DNA of 64,000 nucleotides, taken from an uncultured Clostridia bacterium. Lineage in GTDB: Bacteria > Bacillota > Clostridia > TANB77 > CAG-508. The translations under genes and the position numbers were made by a program. Shown piece by piece: positions 1 through 7,217 of this stretch. Location: contig CAKPGD010000001.1 in assembly GCA_934154515.1 (NCBI GenBank), forward strand, positions 1-64,000, read 5' to 3'. Within the stretch, counting starts at the first letter, position 1; the number at the start of each line of letters is the position of its first letter. Under the pieces are notes generated by a model, which made no database searches, was not told the origin of the DNA, and saw nothing but the letters and a program-made list of their open reading frames with translations.

Positions 1-716
1 TTGTTGTATTTTGGTGCGCTACATCCTTCTATAAAGTGAAGACTTGCTCCTTCATCTACTATTATTAAAGTATGTTCGAATTGTCCTGATTCTGGTGAGT
101 TTAGTCTAAAGTATGATTGAAGTGGTATGTCCACTTTTACTCCCTTTGGAACATATACAAAAGAACCTCCTGACCACACTGCTCCATGAAGTGCTACAAA
201 TTTGTGGTCTGTAACTGGTACACATTTCATAAAATGTTCTTTTACTAAATCCGGATATTCTCTTACTGCTGTTTCCATATCTGTATAAATTACACCTTGT
301 TTTATAAGGTCTTCTTTCATGCTATGGTAAACTACTTCTGAATCGTATTGAGCTCCAACTCCTGCTAAAGATGTTTTTTCTGCTTCTGGAATTCCTAATT
401 TATCAAAAGTATTTTTTATATCTTCTGGTACATTTTCCCATGAACTATTTAATTTTGTTTTTGGACGCACATATGTTGCAATCTCATCCATATTTAATTC
501 TGAAATATCTGGTCCCCATGTTGGCATTTCTAATTTATTATATACTTCTAATGCTTTTAGTCTAAATTCTTTCATCCAATCTGGATCATTTTTTTGTTTT
601 GATATTTCTTCTATAATTTCTGGTGTTAAACCTTTTTTTATTTTAAAGTCATATTCATCTTTATTTTTTATATCATAAATATTTCTATTTATTTCTTCTA
701 AACTTGTTTTACTCAT
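1..716 (-). CDS. sufB: Fe-S cluster scaffold protein SufB (3' end outside window)
   Basis: About 238 N-terminal residues are present; the gene runs off the left edge of the window. The translation contains the SufB-type stretches MPTWGPDIS, AGVGAQYDSEVVYHS, HGAVWSGGSFVYVPKGV and EGCSAPKY, the last typical of SufB rather than SufD. SufB works with the ATPase SufC to assemble Fe-S clusters in the cytoplasm. The ATG is preceded by an AAAGGAA ribosome site. sufC lies upstream on the same strand, but a small gene on the opposite strand sits between them, so sufB may be read from the sufC transcript or from its own promoter. No sufD, sufS or sufU is visible, though they could lie to the left. Confidence 0.93.
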   Translation of the reverse strand, partial: MSKTSLEEINRNIYDIKNKDEYDFKIKKGLTPEIIEEISKQKNDPDWMKEFRLKALEVYNKLEMPTWGPDISELNMDEIATYVRPKTKLNSSWENVPEDIKNTFDKLGIPEAEKTSLAGVGAQYDSEVVYHSMKEDLIKQGVIYTDMETAVREYPDLVKEHFMKCVPVTDHKFVALHGAVWSGGSFVYVPKGVKVDIPLQSYFRLNSPESGQFEHTLIIVDEGASLHFIEGCSAPKYN

Positions 717-737
717 TTTGAATAATTCCTTTCAATA

Positions 738-766
738 TTGACATTTTTCTTAAATGCTGCTATAAT
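738..766 (+). promoter_or_regulatory. Consensus sigma-A promoter of the small membrane-protein gene
   Basis: TTGACA at 738-743, a 17-base spacer and TATAAT at 761-766 form an exact consensus promoter. Transcription would start near 773, about 38 bases before the ATG at 811. The promoter lies just upstream of sufB on the other strand, so it fires away from sufB. Confidence 0.85.
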
Positions 767-810
767 TAATTCGATACTTAAATTTTTTTATAACCTATGG
801 AGGTATGCTT

Positions 811-996
811 ATGAATAATACTATACTCAATATTTTGGTTATATTATTCTTTATTTTTGGTTGTACTTTGGTAATTATAGCATATGCACCATTACTAGCT
901 AAAGGCAATAAGAAGTCTACTCGGTTACTAGCTTTAATTTGTATTGTTGTCGCAATAGGAATAGTAATATATGCCTTATCACAGTTAGTTCTTTAA
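811..996 (+). CDS. Small two-helix membrane protein, function unknown
   Basis: A 61-residue protein made mostly of two hydrophobic segments (about residues 5-27 and 38-60) joined by a short basic loop containing KGNKKSTR. I do not recognise a family. Support for a real gene: an exact TTGACA-17-TATAAT promoter, a GGAGG site 7 bases before the ATG at 811, and a hairpin terminator right after the stop. An in-frame ATG 6 bases upstream is too close to the GGAGG to be used. It lies between sufC and sufB but on the opposite strand, so any sufC read-through transcript would be antisense to it. Confidence 0.72.
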   Translation: MNNTILNILVILFFIFGCTLVIIAYAPLLAKGNKKSTRLLALICIVVAIGIVIYALSQLVL

Positions 997-1020
997 CTTT
1001 CCTTAGTTGGAAAGTTATTT
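995..1020 (+). terminator. Intrinsic terminator of the small membrane-protein gene
   Basis: Arms AACTTTCC (995-1002) and GGAAAGTT (1009-1016) with a 6-base loop, followed by a T-rich run. The T-run is present only for plus-strand reading; on the minus strand it is followed by A-rich sequence, so it should not terminate sufC transcripts efficiently. Confidence 0.75.
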
Positions 1021-1021
1021 T

Positions 1022-1759
1022 TTATTTATATTGTGTATATCCGTTTTCTTCAATTTCTGTTGCCAATTCTTGTCTACCTGTTTTAACAATTTTTCCATTT
1101 ACTAAAACATGTACATAATCCACCTTTAAACTGTGTAATATTTTAGTATTATGAGTAATAATTAAAACTGCATTATTTTCATTTTTAAACATTTCTATTC
1201 CTTTTGAAACAGTCTTTATTGCATCTACATCAAGCCCTGAATCTGTTTCATCTAAAATTGCAAGTGTTGGATTTAATACAAGCATTTGTAATATTTCGTT
1301 TTTCTTTTTTTCTCCACCAGAAAAACCTACATTTAAGCTTCTTTCCATATTCTTTGGATTCATGTTTAGTTCTTCCATATATTTTGCAAGTTCATCTTTA
1401 AATTTAAATATTTTTACAGGCTCACCAGTAATTTTATTTTTAGCATATTTCAAAAAGTTTGTAACAGAAACTCCTGGTATTTCTTCTGGTAATTGGAAAG
1501 ACATAAAAATACCTTTTCTTGCTATTTCGTCTGTTTTTAAATTTGTTATATCTTCTCCTTCAAAATTAATTGTTCCATTTGTTTTTGTGTATTCTGGATT
1601 ATTTAATATTGCATTTGCAGTTGTAGTTTTACCAGAACCATTTGGTCCCATTATTACATGTATTTCGCCTTTATTTATTTTTAAGTTTAAGCCTTTTAAT
1701 ATTTCTTTATCTTCTGCATTTACATATAAATTTTTTATTTCTAATAATGTATCGCTCAT
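1022..1759 (-). CDS. sufC: Fe-S assembly ATPase SufC
   Basis: A 245-residue ABC-type ATPase of normal SufC length. It shows Walker A GPNGSGKTT near residue 38, the Q-loop region MSFQLPEEIPGV, the SufC-like signature GFSGGEKKKNEILQ, and Walker B LAILDETDSGLDVDA. SufC drives SufB-containing scaffolds during cytoplasmic Fe-S cluster assembly. It follows the DtxR-like regulator gene by about 83 bases on the same strand and probably shares its promoter. The start has an AAAGGAAAAA ribosome site. Confidence 0.95.
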   Translation of the reverse strand: MSDTLLEIKNLYVNAEDKEILKGLNLKINKGEIHVIMGPNGSGKTTTANAILNNPEYTKTNGTINFEGEDITNLKTDEIARKGIFMSFQLPEEIPGVSVTNFLKYAKNKITGEPVKIFKFKDELAKYMEELNMNPKNMERSLNVGFSGGEKKKNEILQMLVLNPTLAILDETDSGLDVDAIKTVSKGIEMFKNENNAVLIITHNTKILHSLKVDYVHVLVNGKIVKTGRQELATEIEENGYTQYK

Positions 1760-1842
1760 TTTTACTTTTTCCTTTCAAAATTTTATTTTCATGTTTATTC
1801 TTTACATTTATTTTAAACGTACTGATATTTTTTGCGGTTTCT

Positions 1843-2295
1843 CTATTTTTTTATTATTAATTTTTTTCTTTTACATTCTCTGCATTGACTTTTGTTGATG
1901 TCATAGTTACAGTTTAGTTCATTAAGTCCTAGTGTTTTATGTACGTATTTAGTAAGCTTATTCAATGTCTCATCATCTAAGATTGATTTCATTTTTATGG
2001 CTTCTTCTTCTGCTTTTTCTTTTTTTACTCTAAGTATTTCTGTTAAAAATATATAAGTTATATCATAGGCTTCTAATATTTTTTTTGCTAGTTCTTCTCC
2101 TTTTTCAGTTATTTTTATATCTCCATATACTTCATAGTCTACAAGTTCTTTAGCTTTTAAATTTCTTATTGCCTTATTTACACTTGGTTTTGTGCATTTC
2201 ATTTTTTCAGCAATTGATGTTACTCTTATTTCTTCACCTTGACTTTTTAATATATATATTGTTTTTAAATACTCTTCTAAAGAACTACTTATCAT
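1843..2295 (-). CDS. Divergent DtxR/MntR-family regulator with C-terminal Cys cluster
   Basis: A 150-residue protein. The N-terminal winged helix matches the DtxR/MntR family (SLEEYLKTIYIL, IAEKMKCTKPSVNKAIRNLKAKELV, ITEKGEELAKKI). The second half has the length of the family dimerisation region, but the usual metal ligands look lost: where MntR-type proteins have IEHHL this protein reads MKSIL, and it has only one histidine overall. The C-terminus instead carries three cysteines spaced C-x7-C-x2-C in a basic tail. It lies directly upstream of sufC and behind a promoter with a palindromic operator, so I infer an autoregulated suf regulator that may sense an Fe-S cluster or iron through the cysteines. 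Family assignment is firm; the sensing mode is a guess. Confidence 0.85.
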   Translation of the reverse strand: MISSSLEEYLKTIYILKSQGEEIRVTSIAEKMKCTKPSVNKAIRNLKAKELVDYEVYGDIKITEKGEELAKKILEAYDITYIFLTEILRVKKEKAEEEAIKMKSILDDETLNKLTKYVHKTLGLNELNCNYDINKSQCRECKRKKLIIKK

Positions 2296-2332
2296 TAATT
2301 TTTCTCCTTTTATTTACTTATTATACATTTTT

Positions 2333-2350
2333 TGTTAACTACGGTTAACA
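2333..2350. promoter_or_regulatory. Palindromic operator in front of the dtxR-like/suf genes
   Basis: TGTTAAC and GTTAACA form a perfect 7-base inverted repeat around a 4-base centre. It begins at the last base of the -10 box and covers the expected start site, which is where a repressor site would sit. The neighbouring regulator is the obvious candidate to bind it. Confidence 0.7.
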
Positions 2351-2378
2351 TTATACTCTCTTTTTATTTGTTTGTCAA
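2350..2378 (-). promoter_or_regulatory. Consensus promoter of the regulator-sufC unit
   Basis: On the minus strand TTGACA (2378-2373), a 17-base spacer and TATAAT (2355-2350) match the sigma-A consensus exactly. The leader runs about 50 bases to the regulator start, which has an AAAGGAG site. Confidence 0.88.
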
Positions 2379-2402
2379 GGCTAACATTTCATAGCTTGAA
2401 TT

Positions 2403-4598
2403 CTAACGTCTTAATCTTAATGCATTTAGTACCACTGTTAGACTGCTTATTGTCATTGCAAATGCAGCTATCATTGGATTCATTTTTATATTTAATGGTA
2501 TTAATATTCCACATGCTATTGGTATCATGCAAATGTTGTAGAAGAATGCCCAAAATAGATTTTGCTTTATATTTCTAATTGTTTTATTGCTTATTTCTAT
2601 TAAATCTATTATTTTTTCTAAATTATCGTTCATAAGAACAATACTGCTACTGTCCATTGCAATGTCTGTTCCACTTGAAATTGATATTCCTATATCTGCT
2701 GTTACTAGGCTTACGCTGTCATTTATTCCATCTCCACACATTGCAATTATTCCGTTTTTCTTTAATTCTTTTATTTTTTCTGCTTTCTCTTTTGGAAGTA
2801 CATTGGCTATTACTTTTTCTATTCCTATTTCTTTTGCAATGTGTTTTGCTGTTTTTTCGTTATCTCCTGTAAGCATTACTATTTCTATATTTTTCGATTT
2901 TAATTTATTTATCACATCTATTGTATTTGTTTTTATTGTGTCTTTTACTCCTATTAATGCAATTAATTTTTTATTTTCTGCTACAAATAATATACTGTTT
3001 CCGTTATTTACTAGTTCTTCTTCGTGTTCTTTATTTTGTATAGTAATATTATTTTCTTCCATTAGTTTTCGGTTTCCTATTAGATATTCGTCATTTTCTA
3101 TTTTTGCTTCAACACCATAACCTGCTATTGCTTTAAATTCTTGTACTTCTTCTAGTTCTAATTTATTGTTTTTACTATATTCTACAATTGCTCTTGCTAT
3201 TGGGTGTTCAGATTTGCTTTCTATGCTCGCTATTTTTGTTATTATTTCACTTTCTTCTTTTTTAGTGTAGTTGTATATTTTTGAGATTGTAAGTTTTCCT
3301 TCTGTTAATGTTCCTGTTTTATCAAAACATATTGTTTTTATTTTGTGAGCATTTTCTAGTGCTTCACTATTTTTTATTAATATTCCTTTTTTACTTGCAT
3401 TTCCAGAAGCTATTACTATTGCAAGAGGTGTTGCTAAACCTAGACTGCAAGGGCATGCAACTACTAATACTGTTACTAATATGTTTATTGCAAATGCTAC
3501 GTTTTTTGTAATTATTAGCCATATTATAGATGCTATTAAAGCAATTAACATTACTACTGGCACGAAATATCCACTTATTTTATCTGCTATTTTGGCTATT
3601 GGTGCTTTTGTATTATTTGTTTCATATACAAGTCTTACTATTTCTGAAACTGTTGACTCTTTTCCTATTTTTTCTGCTTCATATTTTATTGTTCCTTCAT
3701 AATTGATACTTCCTGCTATTACTTTTGAACCTATTTCTTTTTTATTTGGTACACTTTCTCCTGTTATAAAAGATTCATTTGTATGAGTTTTTCCTTCTAT
3801 TATTGTTCCATCTACTGCTATTTTTTCTCCTGGCTTACATACAACAATATCTTTCTTTTTTATTTCATCTAATGTTACTTGTGTTTCTTTTCCATTTCTT
3901 ATTATTGTTGCTGAACTTGGAGTAATACTCATTAATTCTTGCAATGCTTCTTTTGTTTTTTCTTTATTTCTTCCTTCTATATATTTTCCTATTTCTATAA
4001 AGAATATAACTATTGCTGCTGATTCATAATATAAGTTATGAACATATGCAGTTTCTCCTCTTAATATTCTTATAGTTCCATATACACTGTATATAAAGCT
4101 TGCTAAAACGCCTATTGTTACTAATGTATCCATATTGGGAGTTTTATGAATTAAATTTTTATATCCATTTTTTAGTATGTGCATTCCCATAACTAACACT
4201 ATTAATGTTAGTACAAATAAGCTAATTGTATAGTTTAGTGTATGGTTCATCATATCTAAATATGGAATTTCTGGAAGTCCTACCATATGTGCCATTGATA
4301 TATACAATATTATAAGAGAAATTACTGTTATTTCTATTAATTTATATTTTTGCCCTTTCTTTTTCTTTTCTTCTTTTTGCATATTATCTATTCCTAAGCT
4401 TTTAAAACCTGCTTTTGCTATATATCTTTCTATTTGCTCTTTATTTAGTTTATTTTCGTCATAAGCTATATGAGCATTATTCATTATTAAGTTTACACTT
4501 ACTTCTTCTATTCCTTCTTGTTTTTTTAAGAATTTTTCTAATCCTACTGAACATGCACTACATGTCATTCCTTCTATTTTTAATAATATCTTTTTCAT
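2403..4598 (-). CDS. copA: Copper-translocating P-type ATPase (CopA-like)
   Basis: About 731 residues. One N-terminal heavy-metal domain has GMTCSAC near residue 13. Membrane helices precede an actuator domain with TGES, the CPC metal site in ACPCSLGLATP, the phosphorylation motif DKTGTLT, an HP motif in SEHPIARAI, and hinge motif GDGINDS. This is a P1B-type ATPase that exports Cu(I) across the cell membrane. The ATG at 4598 is chosen because AGTGAGGTG is well spaced for it; the GTG two codons earlier overlaps that site. No copper chaperone or CsoR/CopY-type regulator lies beside it. It ends just upstream of the suf regulator's promoter. Confidence 0.95.
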   Translation of the reverse strand: MKKILLKIEGMTCSACSVGLEKFLKKQEGIEEVSVNLIMNNAHIAYDENKLNKEQIERYIAKAGFKSLGIDNMQKEEKKKKGQKYKLIEITVISLIILYISMAHMVGLPEIPYLDMMNHTLNYTISLFVLTLIVLVMGMHILKNGYKNLIHKTPNMDTLVTIGVLASFIYSVYGTIRILRGETAYVHNLYYESAAIVIFFIEIGKYIEGRNKEKTKEALQELMSITPSSATIIRNGKETQVTLDEIKKKDIVVCKPGEKIAVDGTIIEGKTHTNESFITGESVPNKKEIGSKVIAGSINYEGTIKYEAEKIGKESTVSEIVRLVYETNNTKAPIAKIADKISGYFVPVVMLIALIASIIWLIITKNVAFAINILVTVLVVACPCSLGLATPLAIVIASGNASKKGILIKNSEALENAHKIKTICFDKTGTLTEGKLTISKIYNYTKKEESEIITKIASIESKSEHPIARAIVEYSKNNKLELEEVQEFKAIAGYGVEAKIENDEYLIGNRKLMEENNITIQNKEHEEELVNNGNSILFVAENKKLIALIGVKDTIKTNTIDVINKLKSKNIEIVMLTGDNEKTAKHIAKEIGIEKVIANVLPKEKAEKIKELKKNGIIAMCGDGINDSVSLVTADIGISISSGTDIAMDSSSIVLMNDNLEKIIDLIEISNKTIRNIKQNLFWAFFYNICMIPIACGILIPLNIKMNPMIAAFAMTISSLTVVLNALRLRR

Positions 4599-4642
4599 AC
4601 GCACCTCACTTATTTATTATTATACCACTTATTTTGTAATGT

Positions 4643-4680
4643 AAAAACAAGCTATTCGTTTTTTTGAATAACTTGTTTTT
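4643..4680 (-). terminator. Terminator of the G5/3D protein gene
   Basis: Arms of about 14 bases (AAAAACAAG-TATTC and GAATA-CTTGTTTTT, one mismatch) with an 8-base loop. T-runs occur on both sides, so it may act in both directions. It lies immediately after the stop codon of the minus-strand gene. Confidence 0.8.
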
Positions 4681-4686
4681 AATTTA

Positions 4687-5676
4687 TTAAAATTCATAAA
4701 TATATGCTTCTAAAGTTTTTCTACCATATTGTAATGCACTTGAGTGTGAATTCATGTAAATATCTAACTTACTGTTTGATATTGCTCCACCTCTATCTTG
4801 TACTACGAACCATCCTCCATTTGGTTTATCTGCTAATGCTGGAATATAAATTACTGTTCCTATTTTATAACCACTACCTGCTGCTACTGTATACCAAGCT
4901 GAAGCTTTAGCTCCTGAAGATGTAATTCCGTTTGTTTTTCCACAACATTTCATACATGCACAATATGCTGATGTATTTAAGTTTCTAACTGTTGGTGTAA
5001 TTCCTTGTACAGATTTTGCAAGTGTAGTTGAAGCTGTAAGTGCAGGATTTGTTGTTGCAACTCTATCTAAAGATCTTGATGTAACTTGTACTGTTTTTAC
5101 TTCTACTATTTTGTTTACTGGTTCTTTTATAACTCTTGAAGATAATTCTATTTTTTCTATTTCTACTTCATTTTGATATCTTACTTTATAAGTTACTTCT
5201 TTTAAACCGTTTACACCATTTCTTACTACTTTATTTTGTCTTGTTCCTTCTCCTGTTGCTTCTTTTGTTATTGTTTCATATGGTATTACTACTTGCTCTG
5301 TTACTATTTTTTCTGTAACACTATTATATCCAGATAAGATTTCTTCTGTTGTAACACTTTCTTCTGCTTCTGCAACTTCTTGTTTTAATTCAGATGATTT
5401 CATTATTTTTATTGTTTTATTGTCTGAAATTTCTGAACTCATATTTGGAACAACTACTTCATCTTCTAACACTGTTATATGATTTTCTTCAAGTATTTCT
5501 GATACTTTTGTTTTTGCTGTTATTACTGTCATTTCATAGTTACTTGAAAGAACTATTTTGACGTTTGTTAATTTAGCATTTGTAGCCATAACACCTACAC
5601 TTGTTATAGATATAAGGATTAAGCTTATTATCAATATTTTTATTACTGATACAGATGCTTTATCGTTTTTGTTCAT
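4687..5676 (-). CDS. G5 and 3D domain cell-wall protein (YabE/Rpf-like)
   Basis: A 329-residue secreted or membrane-anchored protein. A hydrophobic segment near residues 12-31 is followed by a DUF348-like region (VKIVLSSNYEMTVITAKTKV), a G5 domain around residues 110-190 (GTRQNKVVRNGVNGLKEVTYKVRY), and a C-terminal 3D domain from about residue 235 (NTSAYCACMKCCGK, VAAGSGYKIGTVIYIP, VQDRGGAI, LDIYM). The three Asp-containing motifs match the catalytic double-psi barrel of MltA/YabE/resuscitation-factor-like proteins, so it probably cleaves peptidoglycan glycan strands. It has its own consensus promoter and terminator, so it looks monocistronic. AGGAGG supports the start. Confidence 0.9.
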   Translation of the reverse strand: MNKNDKASVSVIKILIISLILISITSVGVMATNAKLTNVKIVLSSNYEMTVITAKTKVSEILEENHITVLEDEVVVPNMSSEISDNKTIKIMKSSELKQEVAEAEESVTTEEILSGYNSVTEKIVTEQVVIPYETITKEATGEGTRQNKVVRNGVNGLKEVTYKVRYQNEVEIEKIELSSRVIKEPVNKIVEVKTVQVTSRSLDRVATTNPALTASTTLAKSVQGITPTVRNLNTSAYCACMKCCGKTNGITSSGAKASAWYTVAAGSGYKIGTVIYIPALADKPNGGWFVVQDRGGAISNSKLDIYMNSHSSALQYGRKTLEAYIYEF

Positions 5677-5707
5677 AAAATATACCTCCTATTTATGCAA
5701 CAATTAA

Positions 5708-5736
5708 ATTATAACATTTCTACAAAAATATGTCAA
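5708..5736 (-). promoter_or_regulatory. Consensus promoter of the G5/3D protein gene
   Basis: Minus-strand TTGACA (5736-5731), 17-base spacer, TATAAT (5713-5708); exact consensus about 32 bases before the start codon. Confidence 0.85.
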
Positions 5737-5878
5737 ATTTATTACATTTTTGTAAGATGCTTGCATTTCAATGCTTTTATAAATTTTACATAATTTCATT
5801 TATTGTATAAAATCCACAAAATGCGTCTATTACATTATATGTGGCTTGTACTATTTTTATGAATAAATTTTTTATTTT

Positions 5879-6664
5879 TTATTTAATTTTGAAAATTTTC
5901 ATCGCATTTTCATATGTTTTTTTTGCAACTTCTTCTAGTTCTATTCCTTTAAAGTATGATATTTTTTCTGCGATAAGTTTTACATTTCTACTGTCGTTTC
6001 GTGTGCCTCTTTTAGGTTCTGGTGATAAATATGGACTATCTGTTTCTATTAATGTTTTTTCTAGTGGTACCATATTTACTATTTCTTCTGCATTTTTAGA
6101 ATTTTTAAATGTTATTGGCCCTGCAAATGATATATAAAATCCTAAGTCTAATCCTTGTTTTACAAGTTCTCTATTTTGTGGGCAACAATGAAATACACCT
6201 TTGTTGTTTACTGTATTTTCTCTTAGTATTTTTAGGGTATCATCTACTGCCTCTCTTGTATGTATTACTATTGGTAGATTATATTTATTTGCTAATTCTA
6301 TTTGTTTTATAAATACTTCTTTTTGTATTTCTTTATTTTCTTTGTTCCAATAATAGTCTAAACCTATTTCTCCTATCGCTACTATTTTTTTATTACTATA
6401 TTTCTTTATTATATTCTCAATTTTTTCTAACATTCCACTTATTTCTTCTTGTGTTTGTGGTACATCATTAGGAGATATTCCTACTATTGAATATATAAAG
6501 TCATGTTTATTTGCTATTTCTATACTTAATTCAGAAGATTCTATATTATAACCTGCACATATAAATTTTGTTACTCCATTTTTATATGTTTCTTCTATAA
6601 TATTTTCTCTATCTTCATTAAATTTTTCATCATTATAATGCGAATGTGAATCAAAAAATTCCAT
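5879..6664 (-). CDS. tatD: TatD-family metal-dependent DNase
   Basis: A 261-residue protein of typical TatD length. The metal and active-site motifs of the amidohydrolase-like barrel are visible: DSHSHYNDEKF at the N-terminus, AIGEIGLDYYW near residue 100, VIHTREA near 135, GVFHCC near 157 and IETDSPYLSPEP near 205. TatD enzymes are cytoplasmic 3'-5' exonucleases or deoxyribonucleases. In many Firmicutes tatD lies near a G5/3D (yabE-type) gene, as here. The ribosome site is weak and the upstream gap of about 100 bases shows no strong promoter. Confidence 0.93.
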   Translation of the reverse strand: MEFFDSHSHYNDEKFNEDRENIIEETYKNGVTKFICAGYNIESSELSIEIANKHDFIYSIVGISPNDVPQTQEEISGMLEKIENIIKKYSNKKIVAIGEIGLDYYWNKENKEIQKEVFIKQIELANKYNLPIVIHTREAVDDTLKILRENTVNNKGVFHCCPQNRELVKQGLDLGFYISFAGPITFKNSKNAEEIVNMVPLEKTLIETDSPYLSPEPKRGTRNDSRNVKLIAEKISYFKGIELEEVAKKTYENAMKIFKIK

Positions 6665-6770
6665 ATTTTTTTCATAATATATCTAGTATTCAGATAATTA
6701 TTTCTCCTTTTATAATATATTTAGGTTTTTAAAAAGTTCCTATAATCCTTTGTTATTATACTTTTCTAAT

Positions 6771-7148
6771 TTATTTTGAAAAAATTACAACACAATTTGC
6801 TGTTGCATACTCTTTTATGTGTGACATACTAATATCTATTTGAATATTTTTTACTTTCTCTTCGTTTATTTTTGCAAATGGTCTTCCTTCACTATCATTT
6901 AATATTTCTATATCTGTCCAGTTTATATTATATTTTCCTTCCAATATAGGTGATATTGCTTTAAATACTGCCTCTTTTGCTGCAAATCTTGCTGCATAAT
7001 GTTCATATTTAGTTATACTTTTACTTTCACAATAATTTATTTCGTTTTGAGTATATACTTTTTTTAAAAATTTTTCTCCTACATTTCCTTCTATACTTTC
7101 TTTTATTCTTTCAACTTCTATTATGTCTGTTCCACACTTAATATTCAT
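6771..7148 (-). CDS. acpS: Holo-[acyl-carrier-protein] synthase
   Basis: A 125-residue phosphopantetheinyl transferase of AcpS type, with the family motifs GTDIIEVERIK at the N-terminus and RFAAKEAVFKAI near residue 62. It transfers 4'-phosphopantetheine from CoA to the serine of acyl carrier protein. It is the only phosphopantetheinyl transferase in the window, so whether it also primes the two carrier domains of the NRPS at 26.9-34.1 kb or a separate Sfp-type enzyme does so is open. A GAGG site precedes the ATG. Confidence 0.95.
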   Translation of the reverse strand: MNIKCGTDIIEVERIKESIEGNVGEKFLKKVYTQNEINYCESKSITKYEHYAARFAAKEAVFKAISPILEGKYNINWTDIEILNDSEGRPFAKINEEKVKNIQIDISMSHIKEYATANCVVIFSK

Positions 7149-7169
7149 TTTTTCCTCTTTTCTATTTTT

Positions 7170-7196
7170 AAAGGCGTATTCTATAGATACGCCTTT
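7170..7196. terminator. Hairpin between acpS and the WG-repeat gene
   Basis: Perfect 10-base arms AAAGGCGTAT and ATACGCCTTT with a 7-base loop, just after the stop codon of the WG-repeat gene and before acpS. The T-tract is clearer for plus-strand reading, but the position fits termination of the minus-strand WG gene. Confidence 0.65.
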
Positions 7197-7217
7197 TGTT
7201 GTTTATTTTGTATTAAT

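Noticed and set aside
6771..7148. acpS considered as a dedicated partner of the NRPS
   Set aside because: It is about 20 kb away, has AcpS-type length and motifs, and sits in a housekeeping context.
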